Shown: positions 35,271 to 43,247 of the stretch, piece by piece
How positions within the stretch are numbered: the first letter of the stretch is position 1
Layout: each line of letters starts with the position of its first letter
From: Niabella aurantiaca DSM 17617
GTDB taxonomy: Bacteria > Bacteroidota > Bacteroidia > Chitinophagales > Chitinophagaceae
DNA length: 64,000 nt
Assembly: GCF_000374125.1 (NCBI RefSeq)
Contig: NZ_KB893629.1
Span: forward strand, 62,001-126,000
Direction of reading: 5' to 3'
The notes under the pieces: generated by a model
The model's input: the letters and a program-made list of their open reading frames with translations, nothing else
What the model was told of the DNA's origin: nothing
Databases searched by the model: none
Translations under genes and position numbers: made by a program

Positions 35271-38216
35271 ATGAAGCGGGGAAAAATCCATAGCCGTCAT
35301 TCGGGGATCACGTTCCTTTTCCTGTTCTGTCTGGTTGCGTCATCGGCCATGGCTCAAAACATCCGGATGGTGAAGGCCTTTACCGTAAGTGAGGGACTGG
35401 CAAGCAATCTGGTCTACTCCTGCATGGAAGATGATAAAGGCTTTTTATGGGTGGGTACCGATAACGGGGTTTGCCGTTTTGACGGAAAATATTTTAAGCG
35501 GTACGCATTACCGGAAGGCGTGCCGGACAATGACGTGCTGGAGGTGATCAAAGAAAACGACGGTACCATCTGGATCAACACCTTTAAACAGGGGCCCTGC
35601 TACTATGACGAAGCCAAAGACCGCTTTGTTGATCCCCTGGCCAATGTGCATATGCGCAAGGATTTTCTGAAGGTTGTATTATGGGGCAAACGGCTCGATG
35701 AGGGCGGCATCGTATTCTCCAATGCTGCCGGCGAGGTGGTGTTTAAAAATAAAAAGCTGGTTTCTTCAGCCGGCGGCGTTGCAAACCAGTTTTATGAAGG
35801 CAGGGAGCCTTATTGGATGTACACAGGAAAGCCGGATAAAGGAGGCGTAAAATATTATGCGTATCTGAAAAGCAGGAATCGTACGGACAGCTTGCTGTTG
35901 TTTGAAAAAGAAACAAAAACACCCTTGTACGAGATCTCCTTCTTTGTAAAGAACAAGCTCTACATCCTCCGGGGAACCGGTAAGATCTATATTGTACAAA
36001 AATCGAATAACGGCAACCCGTTCAGGGTGGTGGAAAAGCAAATTGACGAGAATCCCGTTCTGATCCGGAAAAATGGCAATGAGGTGAATGTCTCCACCGG
36101 CAAGGGGTCGATCTATGTTTTTGACTTTCTGACGGATACCTTTAAGGTAAAGATCTCCGGAAGCTTTTTTGCCAATTCGTCGTTCAAAGACCGGGAAGGG
36201 AACGTATGGGTGGCCACCATGGATAAGGGATTGCTGCTGTTTCACAAAAGTAGGCTCAATATACTCCGGCCCTTCGGCGACCCGCCCACCCGGAACAATT
36301 TCAGATCGGTCTTTGTAGATCCTGGCGGAACGCTTTACGGCGGAAATAATTATGGGGAAGTAGTGGAAAGGACCCCCGATAACCGGATCCGGTTTCACCG
36401 CATCACTCCAAAAGGCGGTGGCGGGCGGGTGCTGGGAATGCTCTCCTCTCAAAACAAGATCTTTGTATTGTCGGAGTCGGGTGTTCTTGTAGACTTTAAA
36501 CGGCTGGTGCGGCTGGGAACATCAGAGATCATCCGGCAGCTGAAAAAAGGGATCGTTTACAACGACAGCATCCTGATCGCTTCGGGTGTGGATTCCAGGG
36601 GAGGATTGTATAAGATCAATACGATCACGGAAACGGCCACCCGTTTAAAAGTTCCCTGGGTACGGATCACCACACTTGCATCGCAGGGAAGATTTATATA
36701 CCTGGGTACCACCGAAGGGTTGTTCCGGTATGATTATAACCTGAGCACTTTTTCAGAAACGGGCGTCAACACACCCCTGAAAGGATCGCGGATCGTGGCG
36801 GCGGTGGTGTCGCCGGACAGTCTGCTCTGGATCTCCACCATCAATAACGGCCTTTTTGTTTTAAAGGACAACCGGGTCATGTACCATGTTTCGGATCCCC
36901 GCTTTTTAAATTTTTCGGTGGTCAAGCTGCAGCATACCAACCGGCCGGGGTTCTTATGGGCCACTACCCGGAGGGGTGCCGCATATATACACTACAGCAT
37001 CAACGATGGTAAATTCAGCTATACGATCACCAATTTAAACCATGAGGAAGGCGTCTCCAATAATGTGATCAGCGATATCTTTTACCGCAACGATTCCATT
37101 TACCTGGCGGCGGAAAGCGGCATTGCCATTGTTCCGGCCAACATGACCGTTCCCCGCTTTGATATAAGGACCTATCTTACGGATATAAAGGTAAATCAGC
37201 AGCGGTTCCCGGTAGCATCTTCTTACGACCTGTCCAGCAGTGAGCGAACGCTTACCCTTACATTTTCGGGGGTGAATATTTCCGGCTATCTGGATCATTT
37301 TATTTATTCATTGAATGAAGATTCCTCCAGCTCGGAGATCGTCGGAAACACACTGAACCTGCAGCTGGAACCGGGGTATCATGTGCTGAAGGTGAGGGCG
37401 GTGAACGTGAACGGACTGGTCAGCCAGCACGTATTGACACTCTATTTTAATATCCGGACCCCTTTTTACCAGAGCGCCTGGTTTATTGTGATCGTGGCTT
37501 CATTGGTTACCGGCATCTCCTTTCTGGGCCTGAACCGGTTAAAGATGTTGCGGCAAAAGAGAAAACAAGCCCAGAAGGCGAGGATTGACGAAGAACGGAA
37601 CCGGATCACAGAAGACCTGCACGACGATATCGGTTCCACACTCAGCAGCCTGAAAGTGTACAGCGATGTGGCCGCCAGCCTGCTCGAAAAGGATGTTTCA
37701 AAAACAAAATACCTGATGGAACAGATCTCCGTCAACTCGTCGAAGATCCTGGAAGACATCGGGGATATCATCTGGAGTATGCGGGCCGATAAGCAGAACA
37801 TGCTTTCGGTGGACAGCCGGATAAAGAATTTTGTCAGCGAAGTGCTGGGAAGCAGGGAGATCGATTACCAGATCCATATAGCACCTGAAATTAACGGGAT
37901 CGTTCAGCACATTACGGCAAGAAAGAACGTGGTGCTCATCGTGAAAGAGGCGGTGAACAATATTGTAAAGTACAGCCGGGCCGGTTACGTCTCCATCGAT
38001 ATCTACAGGAAGGGCGATGCCCTGCGCATCGAGATCGTCGATAACGGGAAAGGCTTTCCGGAAGATGCAAAACCGACCGGGAACGGGCTGCGGAATATGA
38101 AAAAGCGGACGGAGGAACTGGGAGGTGTTTTCCAGATCGCCAGTTTTCCGCAAAAAGGAACCAAGATCAGCGCCATCATTCCTGTCACGAATATTAGTGA
38201 CAAAAGCGTATTCTGA
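35271..38216 (+). CDS. Two-component sensor histidine kinase with periplasmic beta-propellers
   Basis: A 981-residue sensor. A signal peptide ('FLFLFCLVASSAMAQ') is followed by ~700 residues of two-component regulator propeller repeats ('DDKGFLWVGTDNGVCRFDG', 'DREGNVWVATMDKGLLLF', 'PDSLLWISTINNGLFVL') and a Y_Y_Y-like domain before one membrane helix ('AWFIVIVASLVTGISFLG'). The cytoplasmic part has a HisKA_3 box 'EDLHDDIGSTLSSLK' with phospho-acceptor His784, and a compact ATPase ending 'DNGKGFPEDAKPTGNGLRNM'. This is the LytS/NarX-like output type, not the hybrid HTCS form with a fused response regulator. The response regulator gene follows 22 bp downstream. The start is the ATG after VVF; the upstream in-frame codons are not signal-like. 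Confidence 0.93.
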   Translation: MKRGKIHSRHSGITFLFLFCLVASSAMAQNIRMVKAFTVSEGLASNLVYSCMEDDKGFLWVGTDNGVCRFDGKYFKRYALPEGVPDNDVLEVIKENDGTIWINTFKQGPCYYDEAKDRFVDPLANVHMRKDFLKVVLWGKRLDEGGIVFSNAAGEVVFKNKKLVSSAGGVANQFYEGREPYWMYTGKPDKGGVKYYAYLKSRNRTDSLLLFEKETKTPLYEISFFVKNKLYILRGTGKIYIVQKSNNGNPFRVVEKQIDENPVLIRKNGNEVNVSTGKGSIYVFDFLTDTFKVKISGSFFANSSFKDREGNVWVATMDKGLLLFHKSRLNILRPFGDPPTRNNFRSVFVDPGGTLYGGNNYGEVVERTPDNRIRFHRITPKGGGGRVLGMLSSQNKIFVLSESGVLVDFKRLVRLGTSEIIRQLKKGIVYNDSILIASGVDSRGGLYKINTITETATRLKVPWVRITTLASQGRFIYLGTTEGLFRYDYNLSTFSETGVNTPLKGSRIVAAVVSPDSLLWISTINNGLFVLKDNRVMYHVSDPRFLNFSVVKLQHTNRPGFLWATTRRGAAYIHYSINDGKFSYTITNLNHEEGVSNNVISDIFYRNDSIYLAAESGIAIVPANMTVPRFDIRTYLTDIKVNQQRFPVASSYDLSSSERTLTLTFSGVNISGYLDHFIYSLNEDSSSSEIVGNTLNLQLEPGYHVLKVRAVNVNGLVSQHVLTLYFNIRTPFYQSAWFIVIVASLVTGISFLGLNRLKMLRQKRKQAQKARIDEERNRITEDLHDDIGSTLSSLKVYSDVAASLLEKDVSKTKYLMEQISVNSSKILEDIGDIIWSMRADKQNMLSVDSRIKNFVSEVLGSREIDYQIHIAPEINGIVQHITARKNVVLIVKEAVNNIVKYSRAGYVSIDIYRKGDALRIEIVDNGKGFPEDAKPTGNGLRNMKKRTEELGGVFQIASFPQKGTKISAIIPVTNISDKSVF

Positions 38217-38223
38217 ACTACTC

Positions 38224-38231
38224 TATCTTTG
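38224..38231 (+). promoter_or_regulatory. -7 word TATCTTTG before the response regulator
   Basis: An exact TAnnTTTG match seven bases before the response regulator ATG and a few bases after the kinase stop. There is no TTTG at the -33 distance, so it may be an internal promoter or coincidence. Confidence 0.35.
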
Positions 38232-38238
38232 CTGGAGC

Positions 38239-38859
38239 ATGCCAATCAGGGTTTTTATATATGATGACAATATCGCCAGGAGAGATAGTCTAAAGAACCT
38301 GATCCAACTGACCGATGACCTGGAATATGTTGGTGAGGCAGAAAATTGTAAAGATGCCGTTGCGGACATGGAGAACACGCTGCCCGATGTTGTATTGATG
38401 GACATCAATATGCCAGAGGTGAATGGGCTTGAAGGCTTAAAAACAATCAAAACTACGCGCCCGGGGATCAAAGTGCTGATGCAGACAGTCTTTGACGACA
38501 GTGAGAAAATTTTTACCAGTATCCGCAGTGGTGCCAGCGGATATGTGCTGAAAAATGACTCCTCTCAGAAATTGCTGCAGGCGATCCACGACGTTCATGA
38601 TGGCGGAGCTGTTATGAACCCCGGAATTGCCCTGAAGGTGCTGGACTATTTTAAGCCACCGGCAGTCGCATCCTCCCTGAGCGAGCGGGAGGCGGAAGTG
38701 TTGCAGTTGCTCGCTGATGGACTGAGTTACAAAATGATTGCGGAAAAGCTGCAGATCACATTTAACACAGTCGGGACCTACACCAAAAGGATTTACGAAA
38801 AACTTCATGTTGCTTCACTGGGAGAAGCGATATCCTTTTATTACAAACATCTTAAATGA
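38239..38859 (+). CDS. Response regulator, NarL/FixJ (LuxR) type
   Basis: A 206-residue regulator. The receiver domain at ~1-125 has acidic residues Asp9-Asp10 in 'VFIYDDN', the phosphorylation site Asp55 in 'VVLMDINMPEVNG', and Lys in 'SGYVLKND'. A LuxR-type HTH lies at ~141-190 ('LSEREAEVLQLLADGLSYKM', 'NTVGTYTKRIYEKLHV'). It is the probable partner of the propeller kinase upstream: the gap is 22 bp and HisKA_3 kinases pair with NarL-type regulators. Target genes are not apparent in the window. I use the ATG at 38239; a 38-codon upstream extension overlaps the kinase. Confidence 0.95.
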   Translation: MPIRVFIYDDNIARRDSLKNLIQLTDDLEYVGEAENCKDAVADMENTLPDVVLMDINMPEVNGLEGLKTIKTTRPGIKVLMQTVFDDSEKIFTSIRSGASGYVLKNDSSQKLLQAIHDVHDGGAVMNPGIALKVLDYFKPPAVASSLSEREAEVLQLLADGLSYKMIAEKLQITFNTVGTYTKRIYEKLHVASLGEAISFYYKHLK

Positions 38860-38906
38860 GAGTAACCGGTTAATGAAAAATACCTTTTTCTCAGCTAAAA
38901 CATAAG

Positions 38907-38933
38907 GACCATTTCGAATGGTCTTTTTGTTTT
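38907..38933 (+). terminator. Rho-independent terminator after the response regulator
   Basis: GACCATT, a TCG loop, AATGGTC and then TTTTTGTTTT. The 7-bp stem is perfect. Confidence 0.85.
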
Positions 38934-39223
38934 GGGGCTTCCTGAAGATTCCGGGCACTGGCATTGCATATTTCAAATGCAGGGACCCATGCAGATGCTT
39001 AATTTCCCGGCCATTAAAAATATACTTTCTGCTGCATGTTTAAACATCCTTCCGCCTTTTGTAAAGCAGATCGTCTATTGGCGGCAAAAGGGACGGTTTT
39101 AGAGGAAAAAGCGCATTTGCGACCCTGAAGCCTTGCTGAAAATGCGTTTCCTGCTTTTATTCTTTGAGAACGCCCGTTCCGGGAAGCACGCGCCCCGGAA
39201 GGCGCCTCTTCAAACACCGGTTA
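38934..39223. other. Intergenic region between terminator and DUF4097 gene
   Basis: No supported gene. A 67-codon minus-strand frame at 39014-39217 has low-complexity, non-family sequence and I reject it. The stretch contains a weak GGCGCC/GGGGCGC inverted repeat near 39190-39206 without a T-run, which might help end the minus-strand operon. Confidence 0.4.
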
Positions 39224-40126
39224 TTATTTCAGCTGGATCTTCCCAAACTCGCTCCTGATCGAGATCCGCCGCCCCGTTTTATTACCCGGCGCGGTATATC
39301 GGGTTTCGGTGAGCTTCCCGCCATCCTTGTCCGTCAGCTTCAGATCGCTGTTATTCGTTACCCTGCCAAAATTGGTAACAATGTCAACACTGGCATCAAA
39401 GGATGATGGGATGGAAATGGTCAGATCTGAGTACTTTGTATCAATTTTTACATTCCGGATTGCCGTGGTAAGCCCGATGAACGGCTTGGTGCAGAACTGG
39501 AAATTACCGTCGAAATTTCCGGAGAGCTTATCGATGTTAACCTGCGAAAATTTTATCAGCACCTTTGAATTTTCCAGCTGTGTGGCGATCAGTTTCCCAA
39601 AGTCGACCGCCAGATGTTCGGTATTGGTCAGGCTGCCTGTGGTCAGGTTGCCGTACGACTGTGAAAGCTCCGTATTGCCCGAACGATCCGGAATAAAAGT
39701 GCTTCCGAAGGAATTGGTTACCTTCAAAGCGGTTGCGGCCGGCAGATGCACCACGTAGTCGATCTGCATGGAGGAACTCTTGCTGCGGCGGCCCCCATTG
39801 TTCCTGGACCGGATCTTTGTTTCAAAAGAGATGGTTGTCCCTTCGTTCTCTTCGATGGTAATGGCGTCAAGAAGGGCAGAAGCAGCTTCGTCGCTGTTGG
39901 CCTTAACAGTGATGGTCACGTCCACCTTCACTTCGTTTTTGTTCCAGTTGGAGATATGTACGTTTCCAAAAGAATTTTTGATGGATACCCGGGAATGGTC
40001 TGTTAACGGGTAGGACCTGGAAAAGGTTTTTCTTTTCTCCGCACTCCAGTCATCATTGCTTGCCCGGGCACTGCTAACGGCCAGCAGCAGCAGGAACAGG
40101 CTAAATATTTTTATATGTCGATTCAT
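39224..40126 (-). CDS. Exported DUF4097-like beta-repeat protein
   Basis: A 300-residue protein with a signal peptide ('IFSLFLLLLAVSSARAS'). The mature part is right-handed beta-helix-like: 'VSIKNSFGNVHISNWNKNEV', 'VTNSFGSTFIPDRSGN', 'NFGRVTNNSDL' and 'IRSEFGKIQLK', the pattern of DUF4097 putative adhesins. It overlaps the upstream anti-sigma gene by 26 bp in another frame and is therefore translationally coupled to it. Members usually sit in ECF-sigma operons and act in the envelope; the ligand is not known. Confidence 0.87.
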   Translation of the reverse strand: MNRHIKIFSLFLLLLAVSSARASNDDWSAEKRKTFSRSYPLTDHSRVSIKNSFGNVHISNWNKNEVKVDVTITVKANSDEAASALLDAITIEENEGTTISFETKIRSRNNGGRRSKSSSMQIDYVVHLPAATALKVTNSFGSTFIPDRSGNTELSQSYGNLTTGSLTNTEHLAVDFGKLIATQLENSKVLIKFSQVNIDKLSGNFDGNFQFCTKPFIGLTTAIRNVKIDTKYSDLTISIPSSFDASVDIVTNFGRVTNNSDLKLTDKDGGKLTETRYTAPGNKTGRRISIRSEFGKIQLK

Positions 40127-40823
40127 TTTTTTGTTGTTTAAGTTTCTTGGTGATCTCCAGTTGCTTGTTCAGGAGCTCGGTTTGCAGCTTCAGGTTCTCG
40201 ATCATTGCGGTTAAAAGCTGCTCGCTGTTCCATCCCTCGTCGTATTTATGTTTTAAGGCAGCGTACGAATGGTCGAGGGTGGTGAGATCATCCGAAAATT
40301 GCTCAAACAATTCGGGATAATTGTTTTTTAGCGTTGCAATTTCCTTTTGTTTGATCTCGATCAGGCGGGTATAATGATACAATTCTTCTTTTACGGCGCT
40401 TCCCGTTTGCAGGTCTCCGGCAAGCAGGTCTTCTTTTTTCGGACTGTTGCTGCCGGCCGGGAGGCGGTGCGTGTCATCATAGGCCAGATCCGGGCCGCTG
40501 GCTGCATGGTCATTGCTGTCGGTATGGCCATCGACAGGCGACCTTCCGGAGTCCGGTGTCTGAACAGCAACGTCCGGACCCGAAGGCACAGGAGTTGCAG
40601 ATTTCCAGTAGGGCCTGCTCAAAACCCCGGCTGTGATCAGGATCATAGCGGCGGCGGCCCATTTCCACCAGTTGATCTTAACCACTTTAGAAGCGGTCCG
40701 GTCTGGCTGGGGAACAGATTCCTGCATTTTTTTTTCCAGACGCTTCCAGAGGGCCGCAGAGGGCTCCTGGTCGTCAAAGGCGGCCTTGTTCTTTTTTATG
40801 AAATCCTCTAATCGGTTACTCAT
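40101..40823 (-). CDS. Single-pass membrane protein, putative anti-sigma factor
   Basis: A 240-residue protein. The first ~50 residues are cytoplasmic ('EPSAALWKRLEKKMQE'), a membrane helix follows at ~52-68 ('WWKWAAAAMILITAGVLS'), then a Pro/Ser/Asp-rich periplasmic linker, then a coiled coil to the end with regular Leu/Ile/Lys/Gln heptads ('LLNKQLEITKKLKQQKN'). This layout is common for Bacteroidota proteins encoded next to ECF sigma factors. No ZAS metal-binding Cys/His motif is visible, so sigma binding is inferred from context. The gene overlaps the sigma gene by 8 bp and the DUF4097 gene by 26 bp. Confidence 0.8.
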   Translation of the reverse strand: MSNRLEDFIKKNKAAFDDQEPSAALWKRLEKKMQESVPQPDRTASKVVKINWWKWAAAAMILITAGVLSRPYWKSATPVPSGPDVAVQTPDSGRSPVDGHTDSNDHAASGPDLAYDDTHRLPAGSNSPKKEDLLAGDLQTGSAVKEELYHYTRLIEIKQKEIATLKNNYPELFEQFSDDLTTLDHSYAALKHKYDEGWNSEQLLTAMIENLKLQTELLNKQLEITKKLKQQKNESTYKNI

Positions 40824-41370
40824 GATCGCTCGAATTTAATATGTCCAGCACTTTTTTCCTGGCCCGGTGATAAATGGTCCTGACATTGGTATGCGAAATA
40901 TTCAGGAGCGAAGCAATTTCATCCTGCTTCAGCTCGTCGATAACAAACAAATTAAAGATGACCCGGTAGTTTTCGGGCAGGGCCCCGATGGCCGCTTTTA
41001 CCCGCTGCACGTCAAATGCAAACTGATCTTCATTGATTTCGCCCGGTTCGTCCATCGCAACACCCGAAAGATCCATATCCGACCAGGCGATCTTCCGTTT
41101 CCGGAGCAGGCTGATGGATTTATTGATCACAATTCTGCGCAACCAGGCCTCAAATGAGCTCTTATAGGTAAAGGATTCCAGGTTGTTGAATGCATCAATA
41201 AATGCTTCCTGCACCATGTCTTCCGCATCAGCAATATTGTTCAGAATGCGCATACTGCTGTTCAGCATGGGTTTGGCATACCGTTCATAGATGCTGAAAT
41301 AGGCATTATTGTCTCCCTTCTTGCAAAGTTCAACCTGCTCATCTCTCGCTATTTCTACGGTTTGGTCCAA
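40816..41370 (-). CDS. ECF-family RNA polymerase sigma factor
   Basis: A 184-residue sigma-70-type ECF factor. Region 2 has 'MRILNNIADAEDMVQEAFI' and 'FEAWLRRIVINKSISLLRKR'; region 4 ends in the HTH 'LKQDEIASLLNISHTNVRTI'. It directs RNA polymerase to a specific promoter set, probably held by the membrane protein behind it. The start is TTG at 41370, since the next ATG (at Met34) would remove part of region 2. The terminal codons overlap the anti-sigma-like start by 8 bp. No partner promoter could be identified. Confidence 0.93.
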   Translation of the reverse strand: MDQTVEIARDEQVELCKKGDNNAYFSIYERYAKPMLNSSMRILNNIADAEDMVQEAFIDAFNNLESFTYKSSFEAWLRRIVINKSISLLRKRKIAWSDMDLSGVAMDEPGEINEDQFAFDVQRVKAAIGALPENYRVIFNLFVIDELKQDEIASLLNISHTNVRTIYHRARKKVLDILNSSDHE

Positions 41371-41548
41371 CGAAGTAATTTACCCTTTATTTAATAATAG
41401 CGAAAAGTTTTAAAATGTTACACGTTGGCGGACTGTTTTTTTAAAATAGCGGCCCGGGACATCCGCAACCCCGGTATTTTTAATAAGCTGTTTCCATTTT
41501 GCCGGACCGGTGCACTCCTAAAAGTAGGAAGGGTATTAAAACCTGATC

Positions 41549-41556
41549 TATCTTTG
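41549..41556 (+). promoter_or_regulatory. -7 word TATCTTTG before the orphan kinase
   Basis: Exact TAnnTTTG match six bases before the ATG at 41563, with no -33 TTTG at the usual distance. It suggests a short leader or leaderless start. Confidence 0.4.
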
Positions 41557-41562
41557 TTCCGT

Positions 41563-42879
41563 ATGACCAAAAGAACGAACCAATTATTGCTGAAGTATGT
41601 AAACCAGGTCTGGAATAGTATTGTGAATGTTGGAATCCTGCCCGCAATGCCTTTTGTAGAGTCCAGGCGGACCAAGTTGCTGAATCTGTTGGCGCTACCC
41701 TGTATCCCGTTCATGCTCTTTTACACCGTGGTCAATTTTGTACAGGGGCGCTATGTGCTGTCCGGGCTGAATCTGATCAGTACCGCGTCTGCGCTGATGG
41801 TGCTGGTTATGCACCGGTGGCGTATGTACCTGGGCGCCCGGCTGATCCTCATTGGGGTGAACCTGCTGATCTATACCTTTACGGGCCTGTATTTCCATAA
41901 CGGGGCGCAATATTTCTTGCTCAATATCCTTATTATAGCCATATTGGTATATACAGATCGCCGGGTGGTGACTGTACTGAGCCTGGTGATCATTGCCGCT
42001 TATTTGTTGATCGTCTTTTTCCCCCAGCCAGCTGTTTTCGGGCCTCCCGTTCCGGATGAGCGCGTTTGGGGCAACGTGGCCACGGCCTTGCTTTTTGTGA
42101 TCCTCGCCCTGCTCTTTTTTAAATCCATCCAGGCCGACTATCAACGTGAAATTGAAGGGCAGCGACAGGCCTTAACGGTCATGAACCGGGATAAGGAACG
42201 GCTGTTTTCGGTAGTGGCGCATGATATCAGCAGTCCCATCGCCACCCTGGATGCGCTGCTGGAGCAGTTCCGGGATGGATTGCTCAGCCGCGATGAAATG
42301 GAAGCAGCTACCGCAGTGCTGCACGACCGGGTTTCGCAGCTGAGGAGCACGCTGGATAACCTGCTGCGCTGGAGCGCCCGCGGGATGCAGGGCATTCAGA
42401 TGGCACCCGCCAATTTCCGTTTATTGCCGCTGCTGGCGGAAGTAGAGCGTTTCTTTGAACCGGTGGTACAGCAAAAGAAGATCCGGGTAAACACCGGGGT
42501 TTCCCCGGAAATTGCTTTATATGCCGACCGGGACCAGGTTTCTGTGGTGCTGCGCAACCTGTTTAGCAATGCGGTTAAATTCAGCTTTTCAGGCGGGCAG
42601 ATAGCGATCACCGCCGAAGAGCAGGAAGACCAGGTGATCATTGTGATGACCGATCAGGGCATGGGTATGGATGGGGAACGGCTGAAGAAAATGTTCAGTG
42701 GGCCGCAGGATCCGGCTTATGGCACCGTGGGAGAGCGGGGATCGGGAGTGGGGTTATTGCTTTGCAATGAGTTCGTTCACCAGAATAAAGGTCTGATCGA
42801 TGTGGAAAGTGCCCCGGGCAAAGGCACCCGTTTTACGGTGTGGCTGCCCAAAGGAACACTGCCGGTAAATACAGTATAA
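41563..42879 (+). CDS. Membrane sensor histidine kinase (HisKA type), orphan
   Basis: A 438-residue kinase with about six membrane helices in residues ~38-188, a short coiled coil, and a HisKA box with phospho-acceptor His220 in 'FSVVAHDISSPIATL'. The HATPase domain has the N box 'VVLRNLFSNAVKFSFSGG' and the G boxes 'DQGMGMDGERL' and 'GERGSGVGLLLC'. It has no periplasmic sensor domain, so it probably senses a membrane or intramembrane signal. No response regulator lies beside it; the NarL regulator at 38239 belongs to another kinase type. The longer in-frame start at 41425 lies in sequence without kinase similarity. Confidence 0.92.
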   Translation: MTKRTNQLLLKYVNQVWNSIVNVGILPAMPFVESRRTKLLNLLALPCIPFMLFYTVVNFVQGRYVLSGLNLISTASALMVLVMHRWRMYLGARLILIGVNLLIYTFTGLYFHNGAQYFLLNILIIAILVYTDRRVVTVLSLVIIAAYLLIVFFPQPAVFGPPVPDERVWGNVATALLFVILALLFFKSIQADYQREIEGQRQALTVMNRDKERLFSVVAHDISSPIATLDALLEQFRDGLLSRDEMEAATAVLHDRVSQLRSTLDNLLRWSARGMQGIQMAPANFRLLPLLAEVERFFEPVVQQKKIRVNTGVSPEIALYADRDQVSVVLRNLFSNAVKFSFSGGQIAITAEEQEDQVIIVMTDQGMGMDGERLKKMFSGPQDPAYGTVGERGSGVGLLLCNEFVHQNKGLIDVESAPGKGTRFTVWLPKGTLPVNTV

Positions 42880-42894
42880 AGGAAACCTGGCTGC

Positions 42895-43116
42895 TTAAAG
42901 ATAATACCAGGGATTCCGTTTTGAAGAGTGAATATAGTTTTTCACATTCTTAAAAAAAGCCAGGATCATGTAAACAAGAATGGGCGAGCCCATGGTTAAT
43001 ACGGAGGTGTAAATGAAGTACTGGCGGATCCTGCTGGGCGAAATGTTGAGCCTGTTTCCGATGGAAGAACAAACACCAAAGGCATTCCACTCTACAAAGC
43101 TTTTAAGACGGTTCAT
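42895..43116 (-). CDS. PspC-domain mini-protein
   Basis: A 73-residue protein whose sequence follows the PspC domain: 'FGVCSSIGNRLNISPSRIRQ' and then one membrane helix ('TMGSPILVYMILAFF') with a basic tail. PspC proteins take part in the phage-shock membrane-stress response. The protein is shorter than PspC of proteobacteria and consists of the domain alone, as often seen in Bacteroidota. It is convergent with the kinase gene, only 15 bp away. Its function here is inferred. Confidence 0.8.
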   Translation of the reverse strand: MNRLKSFVEWNAFGVCSSIGNRLNISPSRIRQYFIYTSVLTMGSPILVYMILAFFKNVKNYIHSSKRNPWYYL

Positions 43117-43247
43117 AGATGAGTATCACAAATTACGCCCGTAAAATTATTTATTATTCGCGGAACCGACAAGTATAATGTTTTAAGTATTGAAATTCAA
43201 TTATTTTTGATCCTGGAATACCTGATTCTGACTTAAATAGAGAAACC

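Noticed and set aside
39014-39217. 67-codon minus-strand frame before the DUF4097 gene's end
   Set aside because: No start context and no recognisable sequence.
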